Positions 17,672 through 27,372 of a stretch of DNA of 64,000 bases are shown here, piece after piece; the first letter of the stretch is position 1, and every line of letters starts with the position of its first letter. The DNA is from Clostridium frigidicarnis (GTDB lineage Bacteria; Bacillota; Clostridia; Clostridiales; Clostridiaceae). A model generated the notes under the pieces. That model saw only the letters and a program-made list of their open reading frames with translations, was not told the origin of the DNA and ran no database searches. Made by a program: the position numbers and the translations under genes. Location of the stretch: assembly GCF_900111985.1 (NCBI RefSeq), contig NZ_FOKI01000008.1:1-64000 (forward strand), given 5' to 3'.

Positions 17672-17703
17672 CCCCTAATGTCCCCCTTTTCTTATGTAAA
17701 TTA

Positions 17704-17769
17704 CTTATACAAAACTATTTTGCATAAGTTCTTTGTATATATAATAAATCCATCTGCAAAAAATGTCAA
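17704..17769 (-). promoter_or_regulatory. promoter and operator of the EIIC operon
   Basis: On the minus strand TTGACA (17769-17764) and TATTAT (17746-17741) are separated by exactly 17 bases, a near-consensus promoter. Just past the expected start lies a near-perfect palindrome CTTATGCAAAA-TAG-TTTTGTATAAG (17728-17704). Its place in the early transcribed region suits repressor binding, most likely by the ROK protein encoded next door (inference). Confidence 0.7.
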
Positions 17770-17801
17770 TAAAAATATAATTATAATTTTTATTGACATT
17801 T
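17761..17801 (-). terminator. perfect 16-base inverted repeat: ROK-gene terminator and/or second operator
   Basis: AAATGTCAATAAAAAT (17761-17776) and ATTTTTATTGACATTT (17786-17801) are exact reverse complements with a nine-base centre. On the minus strand a run of six T follows, so it can end the ROK transcript, but the arm also contains the -35 of the next promoter. No gene is seen between 17672 and 17998. Confidence 0.5.
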
Positions 17802-17998
17802 TAAATAAATAATGGGCCCTTAGGATGTTATTCCTTAATTTATTATTTTTATCACTTTTTATTTTTTACATATATTTTTATCATCTTAATTAAAATGTTT
17901 CTTCTAAATTTTTTACTATTATAATTTTCTTATAACAAAAATGACCCAAGCATACCTCTGTACTTGAATCATTCAAAATCTATAATTAAAACTTTATA

Positions 17999-19126
17999 TT
18001 AAATACTATTTATAAATTTATCTATATGTATTAATGCAGCCCCTACAGCACTAGACTCTTTTTTATATCTACACACCCTTAAAAAATTACTTTCTCTTTC
18101 AAAAGCATTGCGGTTATTGACTAGTTCTTTTAAATCGTTAAAATATTTTTCCATATACGCTCCTACGTAGCCACCTAAAATTACATTACAATCAAACAAC
18201 ATTCTTAGGTTGTTAATTACTATAGATAAATAGTTTAAGTAATCATCCCAAACTTTTTTTATTTTATTATTATCTTTATTAAGAATATTAAAAAATTCTT
18301 CTAAATTTCCATTTGTATGCTTAGATAAACATAATGCTGAACTATACGCATCTACACAACCTTTTTTTCCACAATAACACCCTTTCCCATCAGGGATTAT
18401 TGTCATATGTCCTATTTCCCCACTCCTCTGATTTCCACCTTCATAAATCTTATTATTTAATAAAATAGCACCCCCTACTGTATTGCTAAGAGAGATATAT
18501 ACTATATTATTAATATCATCTAGGTTCCAAGTTTCTGCTATGCTTGCTGCATTGGCATCATTGCTTATAACGCATGAATATGATATAAACTCATCAAAAT
18601 TTTTACACTCCATATTACTTAATTCAAGAGCATGCGAATATAATACATATCTTTTATCGTTTGATAAGATACCTGGAACTGAAATCCCAACTCCAAGTAT
18701 TTTTTCTCTACTTATTTTACTATCTTCAACAAAATTTTCTAATATTTCATTAAGTTCTTTAAAATAACAATCTGTATTTTTAAACTTTTTAAAAACCCTA
18801 TTACTTTTTATTATGTTACCCATTAAATCAACACTAACTATACTAATGTGATTTTTAGTAATATCCATTCCCAAAGAAACTTTAGAATCCTTAATACAAA
18901 TAATAGTCTTTGCTTTTCTTCCTCCTGTGGATTCAAACTCCCCGTCTTCCATTATTAATCCTTCTTCTTTCAATATTTTCAGGTTTTGGGTAACAGTAGG
19001 AAGACTCATTCCTAGTCTATTAGCAATTTCTTGCTTAGAAGTTTTTTTGCTTTTATATATTAATCTATATATAATATTTCTATTTATTTTTTTTATTTCC
19101 ATACTATTTTTTTTTTCGAAATTCAT
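17999..19126 (-). CDS. ROK-family transcriptional repressor (NagC/XylR type)
   Basis: A 375-residue protein. The N-terminal winged helix (about 15-75) contains SKQEIANRLGMSLPTVTQ, and the ROK sugar-kinase-like domain follows with GVGISVPGI, DANAASIAE and a zinc site GHMTI...CYCGKKGCVDAYS (C-x-C-G-x2-G-C, near residue 250). These features match sugar-responsive repressors rather than kinases. It is transcribed toward the EIIC-dehydrogenase-fructokinase operon and is the obvious regulator of it. The ATG is preceded by GGAGGA. Confidence 0.9.
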   Translation of the reverse strand: MNFEKKNSMEIKKINRNIIYRLIYKSKKTSKQEIANRLGMSLPTVTQNLKILKEEGLIMEDGEFESTGGRKAKTIICIKDSKVSLGMDITKNHISIVSVDLMGNIIKSNRVFKKFKNTDCYFKELNEILENFVEDSKISREKILGVGISVPGILSNDKRYVLYSHALELSNMECKNFDEFISYSCVISNDANAASIAETWNLDDINNIVYISLSNTVGGAILLNNKIYEGGNQRSGEIGHMTIIPDGKGCYCGKKGCVDAYSSALCLSKHTNGNLEEFFNILNKDNNKIKKVWDDYLNYLSIVINNLRMLFDCNVILGGYVGAYMEKYFNDLKELVNNRNAFERESNFLRVCRYKKESSAVGAALIHIDKFINSI

Positions 19127-19862
19127 TGAATATAATCCTCCAATATATTTACTTATATTACTCTTAACATATCATAGGTTAAACACTAAAAGTAATCTTT
19201 CTAAAAGTTCATTAATTTATTTAATCGTATTTGTTTAATTTATACTATATTTTATCATAAAAACAAAGATTCTATTAACTATTTGTGGATTTTACAATGT
19301 AGTATTTATATTATGATTTCAATTTATGACTTTTCTATTTAATTAGATAAAACTTTATTCAAGTAAGAATCACTAAGTAAAATTATTTTCTTAGTTAACT
19401 ATATTGTATTTATATGACTACATTTATCGTAAATATATCTAATTTCATTATAAAGTTTAAATGTATATTATACTAATATATTCTCATCAATATTTAAAAG
19501 TAAAAATAGCTATTTACCTTTCTATTTTTATAAAATATTAAATATATTTAAAAACTATATTCAATTTAAAGATTATTCATACCATTTATATTGAAAAAAG
19601 GATATTTTTATGATAAACTTCAATTTGAAATCAATTCCAAGTTCTTTTTTTACATTATTGGATAAATTGTTTGAATATAGCATCATTATGTAAGTTTTAT
19701 ATTAGTTTAAAATATCATTTTTTACATTTGTATAAATATTATTTCAAAGTAAAAAGTGAGTTTTAATATACTCATGAACAACTCTGTTAAGTATTTATCA
19801 ATATGCAACTTAAGTTTTATGCGATTTCTTGATTTTTTAAATTTCAAACATAATTTTTTATA
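19127..19862. other. long AT-rich intergenic region
   Basis: About 735 bases between the divergent ROK and M60 protease genes. No frame on either strand looks coding (a 70-codon minus-strand frame overlaps the protease start and is only a shadow). It should contain both promoters, but the sequence is too AT-rich to single out one pair. Confidence 0.5.
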
Positions 19863-19873
19863 ACTTAACAGAT
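19863..19873 (+). promoter_or_regulatory. ACTTAACAGAT motif in the leader of the M60 protease gene
   Basis: The 11 bases ACTTAACAGAT lie 28 bases before the chosen start and recur exactly at 23538-23548, 27 bases before the second protease gene. The shared position suggests a common control element or common origin of the two leaders. Confidence 0.35.
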
Positions 19874-19901
19874 AAATTAAAATTAAAAGGAGATGAAAAA
19901 A

Positions 19902-22900
19902 ATGAAACGTTTTAGCAAATTTTTGATACTTCAATTATTCTTTATGTGCGCTATTTGTGGGAGTGCAATAAATGTTTATGCTGATGAAGTAAAACAAAAA
20001 GAACTTTATACACTAGAAGATCCTACATGGCTTAGAAAAACTGACTTTTCCAAAGGATTAGGTCACGATCGTCAAGATCTAGGAATTATTTTACCTGCAA
20101 ATACTCAATTTACAATTAGACAAACAAATCCTAATTTTAAAGGAAATCTAAAATTGAAATTGTATAATGATAACAATCAACACGAAATCTCTAAAGAATT
20201 TAATCAAACATCAATTACTGTATCTAATCCATATAATTCAGTGCCTTTTGTAGATACTATTTATGGTGGAACTGAAAAACCTAAAGTTGAATATACAGTA
20301 ACTAGCAACATGCAAACTTTGCCTACTTATAGAAAAGGTGATAATGAGCAAACGTTTTTTACCCAATGGGATAAAACAGCTGCTCCTTTTGCACTAGTAG
20401 TAGATAATGATTTTCAATTATTAGTTCCCCAAAAAGACAAGGCTTATATGAAAAATATGAGAGACTTTGCTTCTATTGATCAATTAATACTTTATTATCG
20501 TGATATTTTTTCATATTACAATAAATTAACAGGTATTAGCTTTGATACAAATGTGAAAACTGATAAAAATATTCCTAACAAATATTTTATGAAAGCTGAT
20601 AAAAGTGGTCCCGGAGGTGCTTACTATGGCGGTGACCATACTGCAGAAACTTCTGATTCAGTAGCTGGTTTTTGGTTATCAAAAGGTTGGGGAGCTCTCC
20701 ATGAAATAGGTCATGGTTATCAAGATACTTTTAATCATGGAGAAGTTTGGAACAATATCTATGCTCATAGTTTTCAAAAAAAAGATCCTGATGTAAACAT
20801 CTATACTAATGGATGGTTATATGATTATGGCAGAAAAAGTACGGTTGACTATACCGTCAATAAACTTTGGCATCAAAATAAATCAGCTTTTAATACTTGG
20901 GGTTTAAGAGAACAACTTTATGGTCATGTTCTTTTAAAAGATAAAGCTGGAGAAGATAGTTTTGCTCATCTTAATCAAGAAGGTCGTAAACTTGCTAATA
21001 CTATTGGATTTAATAAATCTGACTATAAACAATTTGATTTAATTAGTAAGTATTATGGAGAAATAAGTAAACTTGATTTTACACCAGTTATAGAATCTTT
21101 TGGTGGAGAAATGACTTCTTGGCAAAAGGAACAAAATAGATATAAAAATTACAAGCCTGTTGCACCACTAAATGAAGTTGTTCCTGATAGCCAAGTTGGA
21201 CAAATACAACAATCATTAAAATTAGAAACACCTTTATCTTTAGTAACTACAGATGATTTAGCCACTACTGGCTTAAAGGGCAATGTAACTTTAAACTTTA
21301 AAATTGATGATTTTAATCAAATTAAAAATCAAACTCTTTATTTAATGAATGGAGAAAAAGAAGTTAAAAAGATTACTATTACTGATCCAAGCCTTTCATT
21401 AGGTCAATTACCAGTAGGTATTTATACTATTTATACAACAAATACTGACGATAAATCATATACCCTTGATACTCATTATTTAAGAGTTAAGGATGCTACT
21501 AATAATGTGTCATTAAACTACTCATTACGTGCAAAAAGTAGCTTGGTGAATCAAGAAATTGACTTTTTAGGTATATCTGATAATTTATTTGCTACAGCTA
21601 CTGTAGATTTAGAAAATCAACGCTTAAATATAAAAGTAAATAACAAAGACCCACATTTTTATTTTCCAAGTGATAAATATCCTTTTTATGCTAAAATTGA
21701 AATTCTAGATCAAAATAATAATGTAACTTACACAAGATTAATTACTGGTACAAATGAGAAACTCGAAACTAGTAGTCAAATATTAAAAGAAGGTTATAAA
21801 ATCAGAATAAATCACCTAGAACCATCACGTTTAAAGATTAGAGACAATAAAACTGCTCTTAATAATGTTAAGACTAATACATTACTTGTAACTAATCAAG
21901 GTCTCAAAAATGAAATATTAAATCAAAACTTAAATCAAGAGTTAGCTCAAAGAATTGATGCATTTGCATCAAAAATTTATGCTGAACAATTAATGGCTAA
22001 AAGTGACTGTGCAGAATCAAAAATAGAGCTAAAACTTGCAATAGATGCTTTAGTAGAACCTTTAAAAACTCAAATGTTAACAAAATACAAAGACCTTTTA
22101 CCAAAGCCTACAACAAATAAAGAAAACCCAAATGAAGGTTCAGCCTTTACATTTGACTTTAAAGGATATAGTGATAAGCAGTTTGCAAAGCTTGACCTTG
22201 ACCTTAAAAATTTAACTAGTAAACTTACAGTTGAAAATATTAAAACACACTACTATTTCAATGACAGTTATGCTTCAATTTTAATTCAAGACGAAAAAGG
22301 ACAAACTATTTTTGACAAAGATTTTATTGGTAATGAAGTCAATGACGCTTTAACAAAAGATATACCTCTAAAAGAAGGTTATTATTTAACTGTGAAACAC
22401 AGAGAATTTAAAGGTAGACTTTTCATAACCAATGAAAATAATAATCTATTACTTGATATAAACTCTGTTAATTCATATAAGATTAGCAAAAATGAATTGA
22501 AATCAATTGATCCAGGAACTATACCAAAACCTAATAATAACGCCTATGTTGGTAAAAACTTTAAATTCACTTTTAAAGGTGCAGAAGAATGGCTTTTTGC
22601 AGAATTAAACTTAGATTTATCTTCAAATCAAGCTAAAATTGATATAAAAAATGGTGATGCACATTATCTTGTTACTGACAGTTATGCATCAATTTTAATT
22701 AGAGATGCTGAAGGAAATACTGTTTATACAAAAGATTTTATTGGTAATAAAGTAAATCAAGCTTCAATCCAAAATATTTCTATTAAACCTAATTACTATA
22801 TTACAATAAAACACAAAGAGCCAAATATAAATAATAGATTATTAATTACAAACACAGACAATAAATTAGAATTAGATAAAGATAAGAGTATCACTTATAA

Positions 22901-23435
22901 AATAACCGATACTGGATTAGTTAAATCTTCAGAAGACGAAATCAAAAAACTACCACTTAAATATGTAGTAAATTTTGATGACACAAAAACTATAACAAGC
23001 GATTTGCAAATAACAGGTGAATGTGTATCAGGCAATAAAGTTACCAATATAGAGATAAATGTAAATGGAGCAAAATATGCAGCTGAACGTAGCATGTTAA
23101 GTGATCCTCAAAACAAATATGCAGGATATGATTTATCACAGGGTGCATTTAAGATTGATTTAAATTGGTCTAATTGGTCTGATAATCCTTATTCCTACAA
23201 GATAATTGTTACAACAGAAGATGGACAAAAAACAACAATTAAAGAAGGAACTTTAATTGTAAAAAAACAATCTGGAGGAACAGAACAAATAAATGAATGG
23301 AAACCTGGTACAAGTTATAAGCCTGGAAATATAGTAACTTACAATGGTTATAAATATAAATGTATTCAAGCTCATACAGCTATATATAGTTGGGAACCAA
23401 AAGTAACTCCTGCACTTTGGGGAAGAATTGCTTAA
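19902..23435 (+). CDS. secreted M60 (enhancin-like) zinc metalloprotease with mucin-binding modules and a CBM5/12 domain
   Basis: A 1177-residue exported protein. A signal peptide (about 1-27, ending NVYA) is followed by the M60/enhancin peptidase domain with HEIGH near residue 267-271 and the third zinc ligand Glu near 281 (NHGEVWNN). Downstream are three modules of the putative mucin/carbohydrate-binding type (about 535-655, 740-870 and 880-1015; core FKGYSDKQF or FKGAEEWLF, DSYASILI, GRLFIT), an Ig-like domain (about 1020-1125) and a C-terminal chitin-binding-type CBM5/12 (WKPGTSYKPGNIVTYNGYKY). The M60 family cleaves glycosylated mucins. Start: AAGGAG fuses with the first ATG (19893), so the next ATG at 19902 is chosen. 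Confidence 0.88.
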   Translation: MKRFSKFLILQLFFMCAICGSAINVYADEVKQKELYTLEDPTWLRKTDFSKGLGHDRQDLGIILPANTQFTIRQTNPNFKGNLKLKLYNDNNQHEISKEFNQTSITVSNPYNSVPFVDTIYGGTEKPKVEYTVTSNMQTLPTYRKGDNEQTFFTQWDKTAAPFALVVDNDFQLLVPQKDKAYMKNMRDFASIDQLILYYRDIFSYYNKLTGISFDTNVKTDKNIPNKYFMKADKSGPGGAYYGGDHTAETSDSVAGFWLSKGWGALHEIGHGYQDTFNHGEVWNNIYAHSFQKKDPDVNIYTNGWLYDYGRKSTVDYTVNKLWHQNKSAFNTWGLREQLYGHVLLKDKAGEDSFAHLNQEGRKLANTIGFNKSDYKQFDLISKYYGEISKLDFTPVIESFGGEMTSWQKEQNRYKNYKPVAPLNEVVPDSQVGQIQQSLKLETPLSLVTTDDLATTGLKGNVTLNFKIDDFNQIKNQTLYLMNGEKEVKKITITDPSLSLGQLPVGIYTIYTTNTDDKSYTLDTHYLRVKDATNNVSLNYSLRAKSSLVNQEIDFLGISDNLFATATVDLENQRLNIKVNNKDPHFYFPSDKYPFYAKIEILDQNNNVTYTRLITGTNEKLETSSQILKEGYKIRINHLEPSRLKIRDNKTALNNVKTNTLLVTNQGLKNEILNQNLNQELAQRIDAFASKIYAEQLMAKSDCAESKIELKLAIDALVEPLKTQMLTKYKDLLPKPTTNKENPNEGSAFTFDFKGYSDKQFAKLDLDLKNLTSKLTVENIKTHYYFNDSYASILIQDEKGQTIFDKDFIGNEVNDALTKDIPLKEGYYLTVKHREFKGRLFITNENNNLLLDINSVNSYKISKNELKSIDPGTIPKPNNNAYVGKNFKFTFKGAEEWLFAELNLDLSSNQAKIDIKNGDAHYLVTDSYASILIRDAEGNTVYTKDFIGNKVNQASIQNISIKPNYYITIKHKEPNINNRLLITNTDNKLELDKDKSITYKITDTGLVKSSEDEIKKLPLKYVVNFDDTKTITSDLQITGECVSGNKVTNIEINVNGAKYAAERSMLSDPQNKYAGYDLSQGAFKIDLNWSNWSDNPYSYKIIVTTEDGQKTTIKEGTLIVKKQSGGTEQINEWKPGTSYKPGNIVTYNGYKYKCIQAHTAIYSWEPKVTPALWGRIA
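22131..22960 (+). repeat. mucin-binding module pair A-B, nearly identical to copies in the next gene
   Basis: The DNA of module A (22131-22530) recurs at about 25151-25550 and 25561-25960, and module B (about 22533-22960) recurs at about 25965-26390, with only scattered base differences. Such similarity between neighbouring genes indicates recent duplication or gene conversion. Confidence 0.8.
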
Positions 23436-23453
23436 ATATAAATTAGATTTATT

Positions 23454-23529
23454 CATTGCTTTTTAACTTTGTAAGATTAAAAGTAGTTTTATCAAAATCA
23501 TTATATTCTTAAAGGGTTGAAAAGCAATG
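23454..23529 (+). other. inverted repeat between the two protease genes
   Basis: CATTGCTTTTTAAC (23454-23467) and GTTGAAAAGCAATG (23516-23529) pair with one mismatch around a 48-base loop. It has no T-run and may be a weak stabilising or attenuating structure. No clear terminator separates the two genes. Confidence 0.3.
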
Positions 23530-23537
23530 TTCATATG

Positions 23538-23548
23538 ACTTAACAGAT
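23538..23548 (+). promoter_or_regulatory. ACTTAACAGAT motif in the leader of the M6 protease gene
   Basis: Exact second copy of the 11-base motif found before the M60 gene, again just upstream of the ribosome site (here GGGGGGA). Confidence 0.35.
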
Positions 23549-23575
23549 CGATATTTATAAATGGGGGGATAAAAT

Positions 23576-26500
23576 ATGCAAAAGAAACTTTTATTAAAAT
23601 TAATTGTAACTACAATGATTGCAGTTACAGGAATCTTAGGTGCAAATCAAGTAAAAGTTAGTGCAGCTCCAATAAAGGATGCACAAATAACCCTTACACA
23701 ACCTGATGGACAATCTATTGATTGCTATGCATCAGGAGATGAGTTTTATAATTATATCCACGATTCAAAAGGAAGAGCTATAGTTAAGGATGAAAAAACA
23801 AAGTATTATGTTTTTGGTAAATATGTTAAAAACAAAGTAATACCATCTAGAGAAAGAGTAACTAAAGATAAAGTTGAAACTTTGAAAAATGTGGATAATG
23901 ATAGTAGAGTTAATATGAGTGAAGTTAAGGAACCAATAGAAGAAATTGAAAAGCAAAGAGAATTACTTGGAGCCAATCAAGCAGTTCAGAGCACAACGAA
24001 AAATATTGGAACACTTAATAACATAGTTGTTTTTATAAAATTTAGTGATCAAAATGAAATAACAAGAGGCATTTCATCATATGAAAGACAATTTAATTCA
24101 CAAAATCAAGCGTCTCTAGCTAGTTATTATAAAGAGGCTTCTTATGGACAATTAGATGTTAACACAACTTTTTATCCAAAGCCTCAAGGAGAAAGAGTCT
24201 TAAGTTATACGGATAATCACCCAAGAAGTTACTATTCAAATGTTCCACAAAGTGAAAGAGGAATGAAAGAGCAAACATTGCTTGCAAATGCAATAAATGC
24301 TGTTAAAAGTCAAATTCCTCAAGACTTAAATATAGACTCTGATAATGATGGCAAAATTGACAATGTATGTTTTATAATAAAGGGTGGATCAGATGAATGG
24401 TCATCATTACTGTGGCCTCATAAATGGGGTATGTATTATCAACATCCAGAAATAAATGGCAAAAAAGTTGATACTTATAATTTTCAATTAGAAGATTTTA
24501 TAGGAGACAATGGTATAGCTGTTTTAAGTCATGAAATGTTCCATACTTTAGGTGCTCCAGATCTTTATCATTATGATTCTAATAATAAAATTACTTCTGT
24601 TGGGCCTTGGGATATTATGGACAATTGTTATCCTACTCCTCAAGTAAGTTCTTATATGAAAATGTATTATGGAAAGTGGATGAACAATATAAGTGAAATA
24701 AATAAACCGGGTAAATATTCAATAAAATCAATAAATAATTCAACTAATAATAGTTATATTATAAAATCACCAAATTCTGCATCAGAATATTTTGTTGTTG
24801 AATATAGAAAAAGAGAAGGACTTTATGAGTCAAAATTACCAGGAGAAGGATTGCTTGTATATAGAATAAATACAGCTTATAAAGGTCAGGGAAATGCGAA
24901 TAGTAAATCTAGTAGTCAAGATGAAATATATCTATATAGACCATCAGGATCATTATATAGCAATGGCTATATAAATAACGCGGCACTAGGAAGTAATAGG
25001 ACAAGCATTAATTCAAGTGAATTATTCTTATCTAATGGAACTAATAGTGGAATTAGTTTAGAAAATATAAATATATCAGCAGGCACTGCTAATTTTGATG
25101 TTGTTATAAATGGACAAAGAGGTAATGGAGAAACTGGTACTGAAAAACCAAATGAAGGTTCAGCCTTTACATTTAACTTTAAAGGATATAGTGATAAGCA
25201 GTTTGCTAAACTTGATCTTGACCTTAAAAATTTGACTAGTAAACTTACAGTTGAAAATATTAAAACACACTACTATTTCAATGATAGTTATGCTTCAATT
25301 TTAATTCAAGACGAAAAAGGACAAACTGTTTTTGACAAGAATTTTATTGGTAATGAAGTCAATGATGCTTTAACAAAAGATATACCTCTAAAAGAAGGTT
25401 ATTATTTAACTGTAAAACACAGAGAATTTAAAGGTAGACTTTTCATAACTAATGAAAACAATAAGCTATCACTTGATACAAACTCTGTTAATTCATATAA
25501 GATTAGCAAAAATGAATTGAAATCAGTTGATCCAGGAACTATACCAAAACCTAGTGAAAACCCTTATATAGGTTCAAACTTTACCTTTAACTTTAAGGGT
25601 TACAGCGATAAACAATTTGGTGAATTGGATTTAGATTTAGGGAACTTAACTAGCAAACTTGTAGTTGAAAATATTAAGACACATTATTATTTTAATGACA
25701 GTTATGCTTCAATTTTAATTCAAGATGAAAAAGGACAAACTGTTTTTGACAAGAATTTTATTGGTAATGAAGTCAATGATGCTTTAACAAAAGATATACC
25801 TATAAAAGAAGGTTATTATTTAACTGTAAAACACAGAGAATTTAAAGGTAGACTTTTCATAACCAATGAAAACAATAAGCTATCACTTGATACAAACTCT
25901 GTTAATTCATATAAGATTAGCAAAAATGAATTGAAATCAGTTGATCCAGGAACTATACCAAAACCTAATAATAACGCCTATGTTGGTAAAAACTTTAAAT
26001 TCACTTTTAAAGGTGCAGAAGAATGGCTTTTTGCAGAATTAAACTTAGATTTATCTTCAAAGCAAGCTAAAATTGATATAAAAAATGGTGATGCCCATTA
26101 TCTTATTACTGACAGTTATTCATCAATTTTAATTAGAGATGCTGAAGGAAATACTGTTTATACAAAAGATTTTATTGGTAATAAAGTAAATCAAGCTTCA
26201 GTCCAAAATATTTCTATTAAACCTGGGTACTATATTACAATAAAACACAAAGAGCCAAACATAAATAATAGATTATTAATTACAAATACAGACAATAAAT
26301 TGGAATTAGATAAAGATACGAGTATCACTTATAAAATTAATGATACTGGATTAGTTAAATCATCAGAAAATGAAATCAAAAAATTACCACTTAAATATGA
26401 AGTTAATTTTGATGATACAAAAGCAGTAACAGGTGATTTAGAAATAACCGGTGATTGTGTAAGTGGAGATAAGATTACAAATCTAGCGATATACTTAAAT

Positions 26501-26707
26501 AGTGTGAAGTCTATAGATGCTACTCGTAGCATATTAAATGATTCTCAAAATAAATATAAAGGCTACAATTTATCGCAAGCAGCATTTAAATTTAATTTAC
26601 CTTGTTCAAGATGGAGTGAAAATAGCTACCCATATAAAATAGTTGCAACCTTAGAAGATGGAAAAACAACGACACTTAAAGAAGGAAACTTAATTATAAA
26701 AAGATAG
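23576..26707 (+). CDS. secreted M6-family zinc metalloprotease with three mucin-binding modules
   Basis: A 1043-residue exported protein. The signal peptide covers about 1-31 (ending VSAA). The M6 (immune-inhibitor-A-type) domain has the zinc motif HEMFHTLGAPD (His319, Glu320, His323, Asp329), and DIDNV/DNDGKIDNV and WDIMDN motifs of this family. From about residue 520 it carries two A-type modules and one B-type module of the putative mucin-binding family, then an Ig-like domain ending at 1043. The stop replaces what was once a CBM5/12 tail (see 26708-26860). It acts outside the cell, probably on host or mucosal glycoproteins (inference). It follows the M60 gene by 140 bases. Confidence 0.87.
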   Translation: MQKKLLLKLIVTTMIAVTGILGANQVKVSAAPIKDAQITLTQPDGQSIDCYASGDEFYNYIHDSKGRAIVKDEKTKYYVFGKYVKNKVIPSRERVTKDKVETLKNVDNDSRVNMSEVKEPIEEIEKQRELLGANQAVQSTTKNIGTLNNIVVFIKFSDQNEITRGISSYERQFNSQNQASLASYYKEASYGQLDVNTTFYPKPQGERVLSYTDNHPRSYYSNVPQSERGMKEQTLLANAINAVKSQIPQDLNIDSDNDGKIDNVCFIIKGGSDEWSSLLWPHKWGMYYQHPEINGKKVDTYNFQLEDFIGDNGIAVLSHEMFHTLGAPDLYHYDSNNKITSVGPWDIMDNCYPTPQVSSYMKMYYGKWMNNISEINKPGKYSIKSINNSTNNSYIIKSPNSASEYFVVEYRKREGLYESKLPGEGLLVYRINTAYKGQGNANSKSSSQDEIYLYRPSGSLYSNGYINNAALGSNRTSINSSELFLSNGTNSGISLENINISAGTANFDVVINGQRGNGETGTEKPNEGSAFTFNFKGYSDKQFAKLDLDLKNLTSKLTVENIKTHYYFNDSYASILIQDEKGQTVFDKNFIGNEVNDALTKDIPLKEGYYLTVKHREFKGRLFITNENNKLSLDTNSVNSYKISKNELKSVDPGTIPKPSENPYIGSNFTFNFKGYSDKQFGELDLDLGNLTSKLVVENIKTHYYFNDSYASILIQDEKGQTVFDKNFIGNEVNDALTKDIPIKEGYYLTVKHREFKGRLFITNENNKLSLDTNSVNSYKISKNELKSVDPGTIPKPNNNAYVGKNFKFTFKGAEEWLFAELNLDLSSKQAKIDIKNGDAHYLITDSYSSILIRDAEGNTVYTKDFIGNKVNQASVQNISIKPGYYITIKHKEPNINNRLLITNTDNKLELDKDTSITYKINDTGLVKSSENEIKKLPLKYEVNFDDTKAVTGDLEITGDCVSGDKITNLAIYLNSVKSIDATRSILNDSQNKYKGYNLSQAAFKFNLPCSRWSENSYPYKIVATLEDGKTTTLKEGNLIIKR

Positions 26708-26860
26708 ACTATAGAAATTAATTAGTGGAAAATTGGTACAAGTTATAAACCTGGAGATATAGTAACTTACAACAGTCTTAAATATAAATGTATTCAGCCG
26801 CATACAGCTATATATAGCTGTACACCAATAGTGACTCCATCACTTTAGGGAAGAGTTTAA
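26708..26860 (+). pseudogene. decayed CBM5/12 tail of the M6 protease
   Basis: Reading on in the same frame past the M6 stop gives, between stops at 26723-26725 and 26846-26848, WKIGTSYKPGDIVTYN, then YKCIQPHTAIYS and VTPSL, almost the same as the CBM5/12 domain ending the neighbouring M60 protein. The Trp codons of the motif have changed (W to C, and W to stop). The domain was therefore lost by nonsense mutation with no frameshift. Confidence 0.8.
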
Positions 26861-27232
26861 TAAATATAAAAATTGTTTTTAAAGGCTTAGAAGATTTTTT
26901 TTGCAGAATTAAACTTAGATTTATCTTCATAGCAAACTAAAATTGATATGAAAAATGGTAACTCACACGTTGATTTTATTGACAGTTATGCTTCAATCTT
27001 AATTCAAAATACTAAAAAAGAAACTATATATTCTAAGGATTTTATTGGAACTACCAATTATCCTAAAAACAGTGAGATAGTTGCTCTTGAAGAAGGAACT
27101 TTGATTACTTTTAAATATTTAGAAGCAACTGATAGACTACAAATTGTTAATACAGAAAATGAAGCCAAACTACAAAAAGGAACTTCTGTAACCTATGAAG
27201 TCGTGGCAAGTGCTCTAAAGAAAATTAGTTAA
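26861..27232 (+). pseudogene. truncated mucin-binding module (remnant of a third gene or duplicated 3' end)
   Basis: At 26866-26947 the DNA is clearly related to module B (FKGAEEWLFAELNLDLSS) but is frameshifted and interrupted. From an ATG at 26948 a 94-codon frame continues the module: DSYASILIQNTKKETIYSKD, DRLQIVNTENEAKL, SVTYEV. There is no ribosome site, signal peptide or catalytic domain, so this is probably not a functional gene. The terminator at 27266-27309 follows. Confidence 0.75.
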
Positions 27233-27265
27233 TAAAACTCTATGTATTTTCGTAACAATAAAAAA

Positions 27266-27309
27266 TAGCTGTATCATATTAATTTTAAAAAATTAATATG
27301 TATACAGCT
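27266..27309 (+). terminator. terminator after the protease cluster
   Basis: AGCTGTAT-C-ATATTAATT pairs with AATTAATAT-GT-ATACAGCT and is followed by a T-run (TTTTTTTG). It ends the plus-strand protease region. Confidence 0.85.
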
Positions 27310-27372
27310 TTTTTTGTTTGCTATATCAACTTAATTATTCAAATTATTTACTTTCATCATGCTAAATATTAG

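Noticed and set aside
19722-19934. 70-codon minus-strand frame upstream of the M60 protease
   Set aside because: It overlaps the signal-peptide region of the protease gene on the other strand, is composed of random AT-rich codons and has no ribosome site.
19902-23435. Protease taken as a botulinum/tetanus-type neurotoxin because of HExxH and Clostridium context
   Set aside because: The HEIGH motif with downstream Glu and flanking sequence fits M60/enhancin, and the length and C-terminal modules differ entirely from neurotoxins (M27).
22131-26400. Long direct repeats considered as a CRISPR array or IS copies
   Set aside because: The repeats are several hundred bases long, in frame, and encode protein modules; there are no short spacers or transposase.
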